Part shown: piece after piece, positions 8,203 through 20,255 of the stretch
How the letters are laid out: the number at the start of each line of letters is the position of its first letter
Numbering within the stretch: the stretch's first letter is position 1
Assembly (NCBI GenBank): GCA_946407065.1
Contig: CAMJMQ010000019.1
Coordinates: 1 to 50,916, forward strand
DNA from: an uncultured Clostridia bacterium
GTDB taxonomy: Bacteria > Bacillota > Clostridia > Oscillospirales > Acutalibacteraceae
Direction of reading: 5' to 3'
DNA: 50,916 nt
Position numbers and translations under genes: made by a program
Notes under the pieces: model-generated
Told to the model about the DNA's origin: nothing
Database searches by the model: none
What the model saw: the letters and a program-made list of their open reading frames with translations, nothing else

Positions 8203-11103
8203 ATGGGTTTATTCAAAGCGCTGTTCGGCGACTACTCGTCGCGCGAGCTAAAGCGCATCAAACCGATTTGTGATAAGGTCCTCGCGTTAGAGGACAAATA
8301 CGCCGCGATGTCCGAAAGCGAGCTGAAATCGCAGACCGCGATCCTCAAGGAACGTTTGAATAACGGCGAGACCACCGACGACATCCTGCCCGACGCGTTC
8401 GCGGTATGCCGCGAGGCTTCATGGCGTGTACTGGGCATGAAGCACTTCCCCGTGCAGATCATCGGCGGCATCGTCCTGCACCAGGGACGTATCGCCGAGA
8501 TGAAGACCGGTGAAGGTAAAACGCTGGTCGCTACCCTGCCCGCCTACCTCAACGGCTTGACCGGCAAGGGCGTGCACATTGTCACCGTCAACGACTATCT
8601 GGCAAAGCGTGACTCCGAATGGATGGGCAAGCTCTATCGCTGGTTGGGACTGACGGTCGGTCTGATCATCCACGACATCCCCGCCGAGGAACGCAAAGAG
8701 ATGTACAACGCGGACATCACCTACGGCACCAACAACGAGCTGGGCTTTGACTATCTGCGCGACAACATGGTCGTCTACAAAGAGCAGAAGGTACAGCGCG
8801 AGCACGCGTTCGCCATCGTGGACGAGGTCGACTCCATCCTGATCGATGAGGCGCGTACCCCGCTGATCATCTCGGGTAAGGGCGATAAGGCGTCTGACTT
8901 ATACGAGCGCGCCGATCAGCTTGCCCGCACCATGAAGAAATATGTCTTTACCGAGACCGACGCCAAGGAAGATCTCGAGGAATTCTATCAGGAGAACAAG
9001 ATCGACTACATCGTCGACGAAAAGGCGCATACCGCTACCCTGACCCAGGTCGGTGTCAAAAAGGCGGAGGCGTTCTTCAATCTGGAGAACCTCTCCGACC
9101 CCGATAATGTCACCATCCAGCACCACGTCAATCAGGCGATCAAGGCGCACGGCTGTATGAAGAACGAGGTCAACTACGTCGTCAAGGACGGCGAGGTCAT
9201 CATCGTCGATGAGTTCACCGGCCGTTTGATGTACGGCAGACGCTATAACGAGGGTCTGCACCAGGCGATCGAGGCAAAGGAGGGCGTTAAGGTCGAGAGT
9301 GAATCTAAGACCCTCGCCACCATCACCTTCCAGAACTTCTTCCGTCTGTACGGCAAGCTGTCCGGTATGACCGGTACCGCCAAGACCGAGGAAGAAGAGT
9401 TCCAGGAGATCTACAAGCTCGACGTCGTCGAGATCCCGACCAACAAAGAGGTCATCCGACAGGATCAGCACGACGCGATCTACCGCACCGAGCACGGCAA
9501 GTTCATGGCGATCATTGAAGAGATCAAAGAAGCGCATGCGGTCGGTCAGCCCGTACTGGTGGGTACCATCTCCATCGAGAAGAGCGAACAGCTCAGTAAA
9601 TTATTGAAGAAAACCGGTATCAAGCACAACGTCCTCAACGCCAAGCACCATGAGAAAGAGGCGGAGATCGTCGCGCAGGCGGGTAAGCTCGGCGCGGTCA
9701 CCATCGCCACCAACATGGCAGGCCGCGGTACCGATATCGTGCTGGGCGGTAACGCCGAATATATGGCGAAGGCACAGCTGAGGAAAGAAGGCTATGATGA
9801 CGACGTCATCGCCGAGGCGACGGGTTTTGCCGACACCGACGACGAGGTCATCAAGGAAGCGCGTCAGAAGTATCAGGAATACTACGACAGCCATAAAGAA
9901 GAGATCAACGCCGAGGCGGATAAGGTCCGTCAGGCAGGCGGCTTATACATCATCGGTACAGAGCGCCACGAGAGCCGCCGTATCGACAACCAGCTGCGCG
10001 GACGTTCCGGCCGTCAGGGCGACCCCGGCAAGAGCAAGTTCTTCCTCTCCTGCGAGGACGATTTGATGCGTATCTTCGGCGGCGAACGGATGGGCATGAT
10101 CCTCGACCGCATGAACATCGAGGAGGATCAGCCGATCGAGAGCAAGATGCTCACCAACATCGTGGAAAGCTCCCAGCAGAAGGTCGAGAGCCGCAACTTC
10201 GCCATCCGTAAATCCGTCCTTGACTACGACGACGTTATGAACCGTCAGCGCGAGATCATCTACGGTCAGCGCAATCAGGTGCTCGACGGCGAGGATGTGC
10301 ACGATACCATTGTGAAGATGGTGAACGACACCATCGAGAACAATGTCAACATGTTCTGCGCCGACGATATGGATAAGGAGAACTGGAACCTGCCCGGTCT
10401 CAATGAGCTGTACCGCGGCTGGATGATCGATGACGACAACAAGTTCAGCTTTACCAAGGATGAGCTCGAGCGAACCGACAAGGAATATCTCATCAAGGTA
10501 TTGCAGGAAAGAGCCAATAAGCTCTATCAGGAGAACGAGGAGCTGGTGGGTTCGGAGACCATGCGCGAGATGGAGCGCATCTATCTGTTGAAGAGCGTCG
10601 ACACCTACTGGATGGAGCACATCGACAACATGGATCAATTGAAGCAGGGTATCCGCCTGCGCGCTTACGGTCAGCGTGATCCGGTCGTCGAGTACCGTAT
10701 CGAGGGCTTCGATATGTTCGACGAGATGATCGAGACCATCCGTCAGGAGACTGCCAAGCTGATCCTCGTCGCGCCCAAGCGTGTCTATGAGATCCAGAAG
10801 AAGCGCGAGGAGCTCGAAGCCAAGCGCAAGGAGATGGAAGAAAAGGCGGCAGCTGCCCATCAGGTCGTCCTCAAGACCGAAGAGGACAGAAAGCCCAAGC
10901 CCTCCGCAGTGGAGCTGGGGCTCAAGCGTGAGCAGGTCGCAAAGCCCACCGAATTCTCGGGCGACGGTACCGTATCGACCAACAAGACCGTTGTCAAGAA
11001 AAAGAACAAAAAGCCCGGCCCCAACGACCCCTGCTGGTGCGGCTCGGGCAAGAAATACAAAAAATGTCATAAACCGATTGATGAGGGATACAAAAGTGAG
11101 TAA
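8203..11103 (+). CDS. secA: Preprotein translocase ATPase SecA
   Basis: The product is 966 residues and recognisable end to end. It has Walker A MKTGEGKT (about 99-106), Walker B with [15 protein letters not shown], the NBD2 motif [15 protein letters not shown], the arginine-finger region [13 protein letters not shown], and a C-terminal zinc-binding SEC-C tail ([13 protein letters not shown]) after a charged linker. SecA drives unfolded preproteins through SecYEG with ATP. It is at the long end of the family because of the insert before and within the helical region. The last codons overlap the start of gltX by 8 bases. Confidence 0.98.
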   Translation: MGLFKALFGDYSSRELKRIKPICDKVLALEDKYAAMSESELKSQTAILKERLNNGETTDDILPDAFAVCREASWRVLGMKHFPVQIIGGIVLHQGRIAEMKTGEGKTLVATLPAYLNGLTGKGVHIVTVNDYLAKRDSEWMGKLYRWLGLTVGLIIHDIPAEERKEMYNADITYGTNNELGFDYLRDNMVVYKEQKVQREHAFAIVDEVDSILIDEARTPLIISGKGDKASDLYERADQLARTMKKYVFTETDAKEDLEEFYQENKIDYIVDEKAHTATLTQVGVKKAEAFFNLENLSDPDNVTIQHHVNQAIKAHGCMKNEVNYVVKDGEVIIVDEFTGRLMYGRRYNEGLHQAIEAKEGVKVESESKTLATITFQNFFRLYGKLSGMTGTAKTEEEEFQEIYKLDVVEIPTNKEVIRQDQHDAIYRTEHGKFMAIIEEIKEAHAVGQPVLVGTISIEKSEQLSKLLKKTGIKHNVLNAKHHEKEAEIVAQAGKLGAVTIATNMAGRGTDIVLGGNAEYMAKAQLRKEGYDDDVIAEATGFADTDDEVIKEARQKYQEYYDSHKEEINAEADKVRQAGGLYIIGTERHESRRIDNQLRGRSGRQGDPGKSKFFLSCEDDLMRIFGGERMGMILDRMNIEEDQPIESKMLTNIVESSQQKVESRNFAIRKSVLDYDDVMNRQREIIYGQRNQVLDGEDVHDTIVKMVNDTIENNVNMFCADDMDKENWNLPGLNELYRGWMIDDDNKFSFTKDELERTDKEYLIKVLQERANKLYQENEELVGSETMREMERIYLLKSVDTYWMEHIDNMDQLKQGIRLRAYGQRDPVVEYRIEGFDMFDEMIETIRQETAKLILVAPKRVYEIQKKREELEAKRKEMEEKAAAAHQVVLKTEEDRKPKPSAVELGLKREQVAKPTEFSGDGTVSTNKTVVKKKNKKPGPNDPCWCGSGKKYKKCHKPIDEGYKSE

Positions 11104-12544
11104 GGTTAGAACACGTTTCGCGCCCAGTCCGACAGGCTTCATGCATGTCGGCAACCTGAGAACGGCGCTGTATGAATATCTGGTCGCCAAAAGTCAGGGC
11201 GGCACCTTTGTCCTCAGGATCGAGGATACCGATCAGGAACGCTATGTCGAGGGCGCGGTAGACGTCATCTACCAAACGCTCAAAACAGCGGGTCTAAAGC
11301 ACGACGAAGGCCCCGACGTCGGCGGTGACTACGGCCCCTATGTGCAAAGCGAGCGCAAGGATATGTACCTGCCCTACGCCGAACAGCTGATCAAAGAGGG
11401 AAAGGCGTACCGCTGCTTCTGCACCAAGGAGCGTTTGGAAAAGATCCAGAACGAGACCGTCGGCGGCGGCTATGACCGCCATTGCCGCGATCTCAGTGAA
11501 GAAGAGATACAAGAGAAATTGGACGCGCGCATCCCCTATGTCATCCGACAGAAGATGCCGATCGAAGGCTCCACCACCTTTACGGACGCTGTGTTCGGCG
11601 CAATCACGGTGGACAACAGCGAATTACAGGATCAGATCCTGATCAAGCAGGACGGCTACCCGACCTACAACTTCGCGAACGTCATCGACGACCACACCAT
11701 GGGCATCACCCATGTCGTGCGCGGCAGTGAGTATCTGAGCTCCACGCCCAAATACAACCTGCTGTATGAGGCGTTCGGCTGGGAGATCCCGACCTACATC
11801 CACCTTCCGCTGATCAACGGCAAGAACGAGGACGGTTCTGTGTCAAAGCTCAGTAAGCGCCACGGCTCCACGGGCTTTGAGGACTTGATCAAGGAGGGCT
11901 ACCTGCCCGAGGCGATCATCAACTATATCGCCCTGCTCGGTTGGTGCCCGAAGGATAATCAAGAGATCTTTTCGCTTGAAGAGCTGACAAAAGCCTTTGA
12001 CATCAGCGGCATCAGCAAGAGCCCCGCGGTGTTCGATTACGACAAGCTCGAATGGTTCAACGGCGAGTATATCAAGGCGATGACCAACGAGCAATTTGTT
12101 GAGATCTGCACCCCGTACTTCAAAGAAGCGTTGGGCGATACACAGATCGACTACAACAAATTAGCCGCGATTCTCAAACAGCGCACCACCAAGCTCACCG
12201 ACATCCCCGAGAAGATCGACTTCTTCGCGGCGCTGCCGGAATACGACAAGGAGCTCTTTGTCAACAAAAAGAGCAAGACCAATCTCGAGAACGCGCCCGT
12301 GATGCTCAAGGCGGTAGTTGACGAGCTGTCCGCCCTGGAGAACTGGGATCACGATGCCATCCACGACGCGCTGATCGGATTGGCGCAAAAGCTCGAGGTC
12401 AAGAACGGCACCGTGATGTGGCCGGCGCGTATCGCCGTGGCGGGCAAGACAATTACCCCCGGCGGCGCGATCGAGATCCTTGACATCCTGGGTAAGGATG
12501 AAAGCCTGAGAAGAATGGCGCTCGGGCTGGAGAAATTGCAGTAA
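11096..12544 (+). CDS. gltX: Glutamyl-tRNA synthetase
   Basis: This 482-residue class Ic aminoacyl-tRNA synthetase starts [14 protein letters not shown], with the HIGH-type motif HVGN near residue 17 and the KMSKS-type motif KLSKRHGS near 250. A C-terminal anticodon-binding cage follows. I chose GTG at 11096 because GAGGGA precedes it by 7 bases and the protein then begins at the usual place. An in-frame ATG at 11081 lacks a ribosome binding site. It overlaps secA by 8 bases, so translation is probably coupled. A separate glutaminyl-tRNA synthetase gene follows, so this enzyme need not charge tRNA-Gln. Confidence 0.96.
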   Translation: MSKVRTRFAPSPTGFMHVGNLRTALYEYLVAKSQGGTFVLRIEDTDQERYVEGAVDVIYQTLKTAGLKHDEGPDVGGDYGPYVQSERKDMYLPYAEQLIKEGKAYRCFCTKERLEKIQNETVGGGYDRHCRDLSEEEIQEKLDARIPYVIRQKMPIEGSTTFTDAVFGAITVDNSELQDQILIKQDGYPTYNFANVIDDHTMGITHVVRGSEYLSSTPKYNLLYEAFGWEIPTYIHLPLINGKNEDGSVSKLSKRHGSTGFEDLIKEGYLPEAIINYIALLGWCPKDNQEIFSLEELTKAFDISGISKSPAVFDYDKLEWFNGEYIKAMTNEQFVEICTPYFKEALGDTQIDYNKLAAILKQRTTKLTDIPEKIDFFAALPEYDKELFVNKKSKTNLENAPVMLKAVVDELSALENWDHDAIHDALIGLAQKLEVKNGTVMWPARIAVAGKTITPGGAIEILDILGKDESLRRMALGLEKLQ

Positions 12545-12554
12545 TATCTGAAAA

Positions 12555-12735
12555 GGCCCCTTTCCTAAGGTACCCCCGTTGGGGGAATGTCCGAAGGACA
12601 AGGGGGGAGCCGCTTCTGGCGAGGAGGCTGTCACCAAGCGGACACGCGTGTCAAGCGACGGTGACCGGGGGTTGCAACCCTCCGAGTCGGAACAAGTTCC
12701 GACCCACCTTCCTTAGAAAAGGGAGGCTCATAATC
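12555..12735. repeat. Mosaic palindromic intergenic element between gltX and glnS
   Basis: The element begins GCCCCTTTCCTAAGGT and ends ACCTTCCTTAGAAAAGGG, which are near-inverted ends. Inside are short hairpins whose arms differ but pair: CCCCCGTTGGGGG, GTCCGAAGGAC, GGACACGCGTGTC, GGGGGTTGCAACCC and GGAACAAGTTCC. Similar modules recur at 22880-23520, 26580-27110 and 38950-39350. No gene is supported here. Confidence 0.7.
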
Positions 12736-12755
12736 CATAAAATGAGGGAATGTAT

Positions 12756-14445
<1,690 letters not shown>

Positions 14446-14447
<2 letters not shown>

Positions 14448-14635
14448 GGAATTAGGAATTAGGAATGAGGAATTAAGGGAAAGCCTGACGGCTTTTAAAA
14501 TGAATAAATAACTGCATAAAAGTAACGCTCGTGACTCTTTGAAATCACGAGCGTTATTATTTGATACTATAAATTGGGTGTGGGCAAAGCCCACCATTCA
14601 TTCCTAATTCCTCATTCCTAATTCCTAACTAGCCA
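14446..14635. repeat. Inverted arms built of GGAATTA-type short tandem repeats
   Basis: Left arm GAGGAATTAGGAATTAGG (14448 on) and right arm CATTCCTAATTCCTAACT (about 14612-14630) are complementary runs of a 7-base unit. They flank a 100-base centre that holds the terminator at 14523-14560. This is family B, whose arms use different units elsewhere. Confidence 0.75.
14523..14560. terminator. Bidirectional terminator between glnS and pbp
   Basis: A perfect 12-bp stem (TAACGCTCGTGA, 14523-14534, with TCACGAGCGTTA, 14545-14556) lies between convergent genes. T-rich sequence follows on both strands. Confidence 0.75.
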
Positions 14636-16004
14636 AAGCGCTGATCGCCGCGCTGACAACGGGGGTGGCGGCAGTGATGCCGTAGCCGCCCTCGGTCACT
14701 ACCGCGGCAAAGGCGTAGGGGTGATTGGGATCGTCGATGAAGCCGACAAACCATGCGGTCGGCTCCTTGCCATGACCTACCTCAGCGGTACCGGTCTTGG
14801 CACAGAACGGCAGTCCCGCAATGCTGACGCCGCGTGCGGCGTAACCGTCGGCGGAGCCGCGCATCAGCTCCTTGACCTTGGAGGCGGTGTCGGAGGAGAG
14901 CATGCCGACGTCCTTGTTCTTGTTGATGGTGATGTTCAGCTTATTGATCAGGTTGCCGTCGTCGTTGACGATGTAGGGTGACGCGGCAGTGCCGCCGTTG
15001 GCGACAGAAGAAGCGATCATCGCCATGAGCATCGGGTTCGCCAGATCCTCCTGCTGTCCGATGCCCGACCACGCAAGGCTGTTGTTGCCCATGCCGGTCG
15101 CGTCATAATGGCTCTTCGCAATTGGGATCTCACTCATCATATAGCTGTCGTTGTTGAAGCCCAGTTTCTCGGCGGTGGCTTTCATTTTTTCGTCGCCGAC
15201 CTGCACCGCGATCTGAGCGAACGCGCAGTTGCAGGAGTTGGCGAAGGCTTCGGAAAAGCTCTGGGTACCATGGGCGGACTCGCAGGTGATCGGGTTGCCG
15301 TCCATGTCGATCGAACCGTTACAGGTGAAGCTCTGACTGTAAATATCGGGGATGTTCTCGATCGCCGCCGCGGCGGTGATAATCTTAAAGGTCGAGCCCG
15401 GGGTGAAGGTAGAGGACACGACGTTGTCGAGATACACGCCGTCATACTCGCTCTCATTCTCCTCGGTGATCGTCGGCGGATCGGCAGGGTCATAGCTCGG
15501 GGTGCTGACGTCACAGAGCACCGCACCCGTTTTATAATTATAGACAACGCACGCGCCCTTATGACTGCCGAGCGCCGCATATGCCGCGCGGCATGCGTTC
15601 GCGTCCACCGTCAGGCTGATATCGCTGTTGGGGCGAAGGGATTCGGGCAAGCCCGCGCCGACGATAAAGTTGTAGCCGGAGAGATTCGTGCGATAGCGGC
15701 TCTGGATACCCGTCGAGATATTCAGGCTTTCATCACCGACGACGTGCAGCAGCGCCTCTCGCGTGGTGCTGTCATCGGCGTAGTAGCGCTTGCCGTCCTC
15801 ACTGTGCGCCAGCACGGTTTTGTTGCGGTCGGTGATCTTGCCGGCGTTGCCCAGATCGGCAGAGGACGCCATATGACCGTTGAAGGGCTGTTGCACCCAC
15901 CTGTTATGGTTGATGACGGTGATCACGCCGAGGTAGATCGTGCCCGCTAAAAAGGCGAAGGTCACGATCCACAGGATCAGGGAACGGGTCATGATTCGTT
16001 TCAT
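14625..16004 (-). CDS. Class B penicillin-binding protein (PbpA-like transpeptidase)
   Basis: The 459-residue protein has one N-terminal membrane anchor (about 9-31) and a full transpeptidase domain. The active-site motifs are STFK (204-207), SCN (257-259) and KTG (403-405). It is shorter than PBP2/FtsI because the pedestal dimerisation domain is reduced, as in actinobacterial PbpA and clostridial relatives. It crosslinks peptidoglycan outside the membrane. Its start overlaps the stop of the upstream RodA/FtsW-type gene as ATGA, the arrangement expected of a paired glycosyltransferase/transpeptidase synthase. Beta-lactams would be expected to acylate Ser204. Confidence 0.92.
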   Translation of the reverse strand: MKRIMTRSLILWIVTFAFLAGTIYLGVITVINHNRWVQQPFNGHMASSADLGNAGKITDRNKTVLAHSEDGKRYYADDSTTREALLHVVGDESLNISTGIQSRYRTNLSGYNFIVGAGLPESLRPNSDISLTVDANACRAAYAALGSHKGACVVYNYKTGAVLCDVSTPSYDPADPPTITEENESEYDGVYLDNVVSSTFTPGSTFKIITAAAAIENIPDIYSQSFTCNGSIDMDGNPITCESAHGTQSFSEAFANSCNCAFAQIAVQVGDEKMKATAEKLGFNNDSYMMSEIPIAKSHYDATGMGNNSLAWSGIGQQEDLANPMLMAMIASSVANGGTAASPYIVNDDGNLINKLNITINKNKDVGMLSSDTASKVKELMRGSADGYAARGVSIAGLPFCAKTGTAEVGHGKEPTAWFVGFIDDPNHPYAFAAVVTEGGYGITAATPVVSAAISALAS

Positions 16005-17716
16005 CGCTCAACACCTCGCTCTCTGAGCACACTCTTGGGGATGCGGCGTTTGGCGGCATAGGTGCGCTCATCCGCCGCCTTGATGAAGGCGAGCAGTCCC
16101 CAGCACGAGATCATCGACGATCCGCCCGCGGACAGGAACGGTAAGGTAACGCCCGTCAGCGGCAAAATATCGGTGATACCGAAGATATTGAGTGCGGATT
16201 GGATGACCATCAAGCCTGCCGCACAGCAGGCGGAGATGGCATAGAAGGAGGAACGCGAACGGGTCGTGATCGCTCTTGCATAAAACGCGAGCGCGATGAT
16301 CGCGAACGCCAGTGAGAACGCGATGATCAGCCCGAGCTCCTCCGCGATCAGTCCGAATACCAGATCGGATTCGGACGCGAAAATGTATTTGAGATAGCCG
16401 TTGCCGGTGCCCACGCCGATCAGTCCGCCGGACGCCATATAGGACATCACGCGCACCTGCTGATAGCCGCCGCTGTCCTGCGTATGCTCCCAGACATGTC
16501 CCCACGCCGAGAAACGGTCGGCGACATAGGGCTTGACGCTGAGCACGACAAACACCGCGAGCACTGCCGCGGCGAGCGCTAAGATGACGGTTTTGAAGTC
16601 ACCCGAACGCATGAACGCAATGAGCAGGAAGGTCATGAAGAAGATCAGCGCCGTACCGAAGTCACCCATCAACGCCAGCGCGCCGACGCATACGGCGGAG
16701 AAGATGATAAACTCGATAAAGTTGCGCTTGGTCTGCAACCGATCCAGCGCGGACGCGCCGACAAAGATGAACGCGATCTTGACGAACTCGGAGGGCTGTA
16801 CGCTGATGCCGCCGATGCTGATCCAGTTCGCCGCGCCGTTGGTGACCCTGCCGAACACCAGATTGACAGCTAAAAGTGCCACGGCACCGATCATGATCCA
16901 CAGCCGCCACTTGTTGACACGGTCGGGATCCTCGATGAACTTGACGATCACCGCAAAGACGATCATGCCGATCGACATCGCGACAAGCTGTACGATCGAC
17001 GACCGCACCTCCTGCCGCACCAATAGCAGTACGCCCATGCCCGACAGAAAGCACCCCAGCGCCTCGAGCTCGAAGTTGACGCGGTTGAGCGCATAGGACG
17101 AGATGCAGAAGAACGTCCACATGATGAGCTCCATCGCACCGAACACATACAGCGGAATGAAGTTTTGCACCTCATTGGAGAAGCACGCCTCCACCGCCAT
17201 GAACAGGTGAAAGAAGGTGATGAGGATCATCAGCTTATAGGGCTTTAATGAGCCCTTATCCGATGCCTTGGAGAAAAACCACGAGGGGCGGATGCGCTCC
17301 TGATACTCTTCACCGCGCCTGAGCGCCAGAGAGGTATGCCCGATGTCGATGACGTCGTTGATGTTCACCAGCGTGCGACCGCGGGCGGGTTCGCCGTTGA
17401 CGAAGGTGCCGAACTTGGAGCCGATGTCCGAGACGAACCATCCCTCCTTACGGCGCAGAAAGACACAGTGATCGCGCGACACGCTGATATCGGACACGCG
17501 GATGTCGGAGCCCTTGCTCCTGCCGATGGAGTTCTCCCAGAACAGCACGGGGATCTGCTGACCCGTTTGGAGCAGCTCGAACATGACGAGCGGTTTTTCG
17601 GGACGGCGGTGCCGTCTGGCGGACGCAAAGCACTGGTAGATGATGATGACCGCGTAAACGGGCAGCAGTGCCCGCAGCGCGATGACCGCGATATCCAAAA
17701 TCGACTGTAGATTCAA
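16001..17716 (-). CDS. FHA-domain RodA/FtsW/SpoVE-type peptidoglycan glycosyltransferase
   Basis: The 571-residue protein begins with one membrane helix, then a forkhead-associated domain (about 60-140; SIGRSKGSDIRV, SRDHCVF and GTFVNGE are typical), and then a ten-helix SEDS domain (about 170-560). FHA domains bind phosphothreonine, so activity is probably tuned by a Ser/Thr kinase, none of which is encoded here. I chose the TTG start at 17716 because a strong AGGAGGTGAGG precedes it; upstream ATGs have no such site. It overlaps the transpeptidase gene by ATGA. Whether it serves division, elongation or spore cortex is not decidable. Confidence 0.9.
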   Translation of the reverse strand: MNLQSILDIAVIALRALLPVYAVIIIYQCFASARRHRRPEKPLVMFELLQTGQQIPVLFWENSIGRSKGSDIRVSDISVSRDHCVFLRRKEGWFVSDIGSKFGTFVNGEPARGRTLVNINDVIDIGHTSLALRRGEEYQERIRPSWFFSKASDKGSLKPYKLMILITFFHLFMAVEACFSNEVQNFIPLYVFGAMELIMWTFFCISSYALNRVNFELEALGCFLSGMGVLLLVRQEVRSSIVQLVAMSIGMIVFAVIVKFIEDPDRVNKWRLWIMIGAVALLAVNLVFGRVTNGAANWISIGGISVQPSEFVKIAFIFVGASALDRLQTKRNFIEFIIFSAVCVGALALMGDFGTALIFFMTFLLIAFMRSGDFKTVILALAAAVLAVFVVLSVKPYVADRFSAWGHVWEHTQDSGGYQQVRVMSYMASGGLIGVGTGNGYLKYIFASESDLVFGLIAEELGLIIAFSLAFAIIALAFYARAITTRSRSSFYAISACCAAGLMVIQSALNIFGITDILPLTGVTLPFLSAGGSSMISCWGLLAFIKAADERTYAAKRRIPKSVLRERGVER

Positions 17717-17889
17717 GCGCCTCACCTCCTGAAACAGATTGAGTAATACACAGATCATTCTACTATACATAGCCCTAAAAGTCAAATGAAGGAACTGTGA
17801 ACAATGCGGCTATTTAAGCATAAAAACTGTCGATTATTTGATGCTGTCATCCGATACAAAAGTCTTCCTTGGGGAAGGCTATACAAATC

Positions 17890-17952
17890 CAAAACACGAA
17901 GTGTTTCCCTTCATTATTCATTCTTCAATCTTCAGTTTTCAGTCTTCATTTC
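17890..17952. repeat. Single arm of family-B short-tandem repeat
   Basis: CATTCTTCAATCTTCAGTTT and the following CAGTCTTCATTT are degenerate repeats of CTTCAGT. This is the same unit used in the two-armed elements at 22386 and 33138. Here only one arm is visible. Confidence 0.6.
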
Positions 17953-17953
17953 C

Positions 17954-17988
17954 CAAAAAAGTCCCCCGAACCGAAATCCGAGGGACTG
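17954..17988 (-). terminator. Terminator after L,D-transpeptidase gene
   Basis: AGTCCCCCG (17960-17968) pairs with CGAGGGACT (17979-17987) with one wobble or mismatch. On the minus strand a run of six T follows. It lies 13 bases past the stop codon. Confidence 0.8.
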
Positions 17989-18000
17989 CAAAAAGCAATA

Positions 18001-19485
18001 TTAATAGATGATGACCGGGCTGCCGGTGGGGATGCTGTAGTAGATGTTCTGCACCGCGTAATAGGGTGTGTTGACACATCCGTGGGAGCCGTTGCCCTTA
18101 TAGATCGGGTTGCCGAAGGACGAGCGCCAGCTCGCGTCATGGATGCCGTAGGAGCTGCCGATGAACGCCATCCAGTAGTTGACAAAGGAGCTGTAGCCGG
18201 GGCCGTTGAGATAGATATCGGTGGACTTGCTCAGGATATGGTAATAGCCCTTAGGGGTGTCGTTATCGCCCTTGTTGCCCGTGACGATCTCGGTGGACTC
18301 GACCTGTCTGCCGTTCTTATATGCCCACATATGCTGCTGATCGATGCTGATCTCGATGTAGGTGTCGCCGACATAATCGCCGTAGGCGGTGGTGGTGACA
18401 CGGGCGCTCTTCTTGTTGCTCGTACCGGTCACGGTGCCGTCGCTGTCCACATAGATCGGGCGCACACGGAAGTAGTAGGTCTTGCCGGGGGTGAGCCTGG
18501 TGGTATTGTAGTACAGGCGCGGGGTGGTGAACAGCTTGACGAAGGACGAGTTGTTCGGGCTGGTGGAGTAATAGACCTCATAATGGGTCGCATAGCGATT
18601 GGCGTTCCATGTCAGGTTCACTCTGCCCAGACGCGAGGTGATCGAATAATCGGGTCCGCACAAGCCCGCACGGAACATAATAGAATCCGCGTCGGAGCTG
18701 TAGGACGTATCGTACAGCTCTCTAAAGCTCTTGACGCGATATTTATAGAAGCGACCCTGCGTCACGCTGTAGTCCGAGAAGGACGTATTGCGCGCGCCGC
18801 GGATGACCTTGTAGAGCGATTCCACGCCGCCCACGGTGCGATAGATGCGGTAGCCGGTGGCGCGGTAGTTGTAGTCCCATTCCATCTCGAGCACATCGGA
18901 GGAACGCCACTTGGTCAGTCCGGTGACCTGAGCGGGCTGGGTGGCAGTCTTTTTCAGGGTCGGCTCACCCTCGATGATCTTGCCCTTATACTTGATGTAG
19001 GCTGAGACCTTGAAGTGATACTGCGTGCCCTGTCGCAGGGGCTTGACGTTGCAGGAATTGGTCTTGACGTCGGCGAATCTGGAAAAGTTCTTGTGATCGT
19101 CGGCGTTCAGATAATAGACATAGTAGCCGTCGGCGCCGGGCACCTTATCCCAGTTGAGCAGGCAGCGATCGCTGTCAAAGCTGTCGCGCGAGATATTCCT
19201 GACCTTACCGACAGTCGGCGCGGGCTCTTCGGTGGGAGCCTCGGTCGGCGCGACAGTGGGCGTCTCGGCGGGCGCTTCCGTCTGCGCTTCGGTTGCCGCT
19301 GCGGGAGCGGTATCATTCTGCTCGGCGCTTACCGCGGCAAGCTCCTGTGATTCCGCAGGTGCTGCCTCTGTCGATGCGGCAGATTCCTGTAATTCTGCCG
19401 CGGAAAAGCCGACGCTTCCGATCACGGAGAATGTCAGGACGAACGCCAACAGCACGCATAACAGTATTTTAGAAGTTCCTTTCAT
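18001..19485 (-). CDS. Secreted L,D-transpeptidase with fibronectin type III repeats
   Basis: The 494-residue protein has a signal peptide (about 1-29) and a Glu/Ala/Pro/Thr-rich linker with APTEAP-type repeats (30-95). Three FnIII-like domains follow (about 96-185, 186-275, 276-365), then a C-terminal YkuD catalytic domain with YGIHDASW and the active-site SHGCVN. Such enzymes make 3-3 peptidoglycan crosslinks or attach proteins, using a cysteine that resists most penicillins. FnIII modules probably bind wall polymers or space the enzyme. It sits beside a PBP/SEDS pair and has its own promoter at 19569-19597. AAGGAGAG precedes the ATG. Confidence 0.92.
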   Translation of the reverse strand: MKGTSKILLCVLLAFVLTFSVIGSVGFSAAELQESAASTEAAPAESQELAAVSAEQNDTAPAAATEAQTEAPAETPTVAPTEAPTEEPAPTVGKVRNISRDSFDSDRCLLNWDKVPGADGYYVYYLNADDHKNFSRFADVKTNSCNVKPLRQGTQYHFKVSAYIKYKGKIIEGEPTLKKTATQPAQVTGLTKWRSSDVLEMEWDYNYRATGYRIYRTVGGVESLYKVIRGARNTSFSDYSVTQGRFYKYRVKSFRELYDTSYSSDADSIMFRAGLCGPDYSITSRLGRVNLTWNANRYATHYEVYYSTSPNNSSFVKLFTTPRLYYNTTRLTPGKTYYFRVRPIYVDSDGTVTGTSNKKSARVTTTAYGDYVGDTYIEISIDQQHMWAYKNGRQVESTEIVTGNKGDNDTPKGYYHILSKSTDIYLNGPGYSSFVNYWMAFIGSSYGIHDASWRSSFGNPIYKGNGSHGCVNTPYYAVQNIYYSIPTGSPVIIY

Positions 19486-19568
19486 ACTATCTCTCCTTAC
19501 ATTTTGTGTCTGTTTGTGATCAAGTATACAAGATATGCTGATTTTATTAACAAATTATTAATAGAATC

Positions 19569-19597
19569 ATTGTAGCATGGATAGCTATCGAATGCAA
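19569..19597 (-). promoter_or_regulatory. Promoter of L,D-transpeptidase gene
   Basis: On the minus strand TTGCAT and TACAAT are 17 bp apart, with a TG one base before the -10. It lies about 84 bases upstream of the ATG, leaving an AT-rich leader. Confidence 0.6.
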
Positions 19598-19769
19598 GTG
19601 TTTATTGAACTTTCTGTACAACAATAAAAAGCCTGCCTTTGGTAAAATCCGCAAAACGAATGACGCCCCCTCTGACGAGGGGGCAAACTATGTTCTACAC
19701 TCCGTGACAAACATGTACGTCAGAAAAGTCGGGAAAGGTTGCAACTTCTTCGACAGCTCCTGTTAAGAA

Positions 19770-20243
19770 CTATTTCGAGGACTTTGCCGCGATCGTTTCC
19801 TTGAACGCCTCTTGCGAGAGAACGTTGTAGGACGAGGTATCCGTACCCTCCTTGGCGTAATAGATCGTGAGGGTCTCTTTCTCAAAATACAGCCGCAAAA
19901 CGTTGCCGTTCTCGACAGGTCCGAACAGGGTGCGGTTGCTGACGGTAACATCGATCAAGCCGCCCTCGACCTTCCATTTTTCGATCTTTCCTTCACCCTT
20001 CTCCGTGCTGAGCGTCAACACGCCGGTACCGTCCTCGTTGAGGGTGATCTCGGAGCTGTTGTCGCCGAGGTCGACGAGGTAGTCGCGATAGTCGTCGTGC
20101 ACCATCGCAAAGGCAGTGTATTTGCCGACATAGCTGAGGCTCTCGCCGGAGGCGGGCGTTGCCTTTTGCTTGCCGCAGGCGCACAGCGACAGGATCAGCA
20201 GTAGTGAGAGCATCAAGCCAATGATGCGTTTTGTCCTTTTCAT
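19770..20243 (-). CDS. Small lipoprotein of unknown function
   Basis: The 157-residue product starts MKRTKRIIGLMLSLLLILSL and continues CACGKQK, a clear lipoprotein signal with the lipidated Cys near residue 21. The mature part is a beta-rich domain (YVGKYTAFAM, DDYRDYLVDL, EDGTGVLTLS) like small lipoproteins that report a fitted quantity per residue stretch; I recognise no named family. ATG 20243 has AGGGGGTGA 5 bases upstream and is preferred over GTG 20252. It follows hflX by 12 bases on the same strand, so the two are probably cotranscribed. A GC-rich hairpin (19665-19684) lies downstream. Confidence 0.75.
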   Translation of the reverse strand: MKRTKRIIGLMLSLLLILSLCACGKQKATPASGESLSYVGKYTAFAMVHDDYRDYLVDLGDNSSEITLNEDGTGVLTLSTEKGEGKIEKWKVEGGLIDVTVSNRTLFGPVENGNVLRLYFEKETLTIYYAKEGTDTSSYNVLSQEAFKETIAAKSSK

Positions 20244-20255
20244 CCCTGTCACCCC

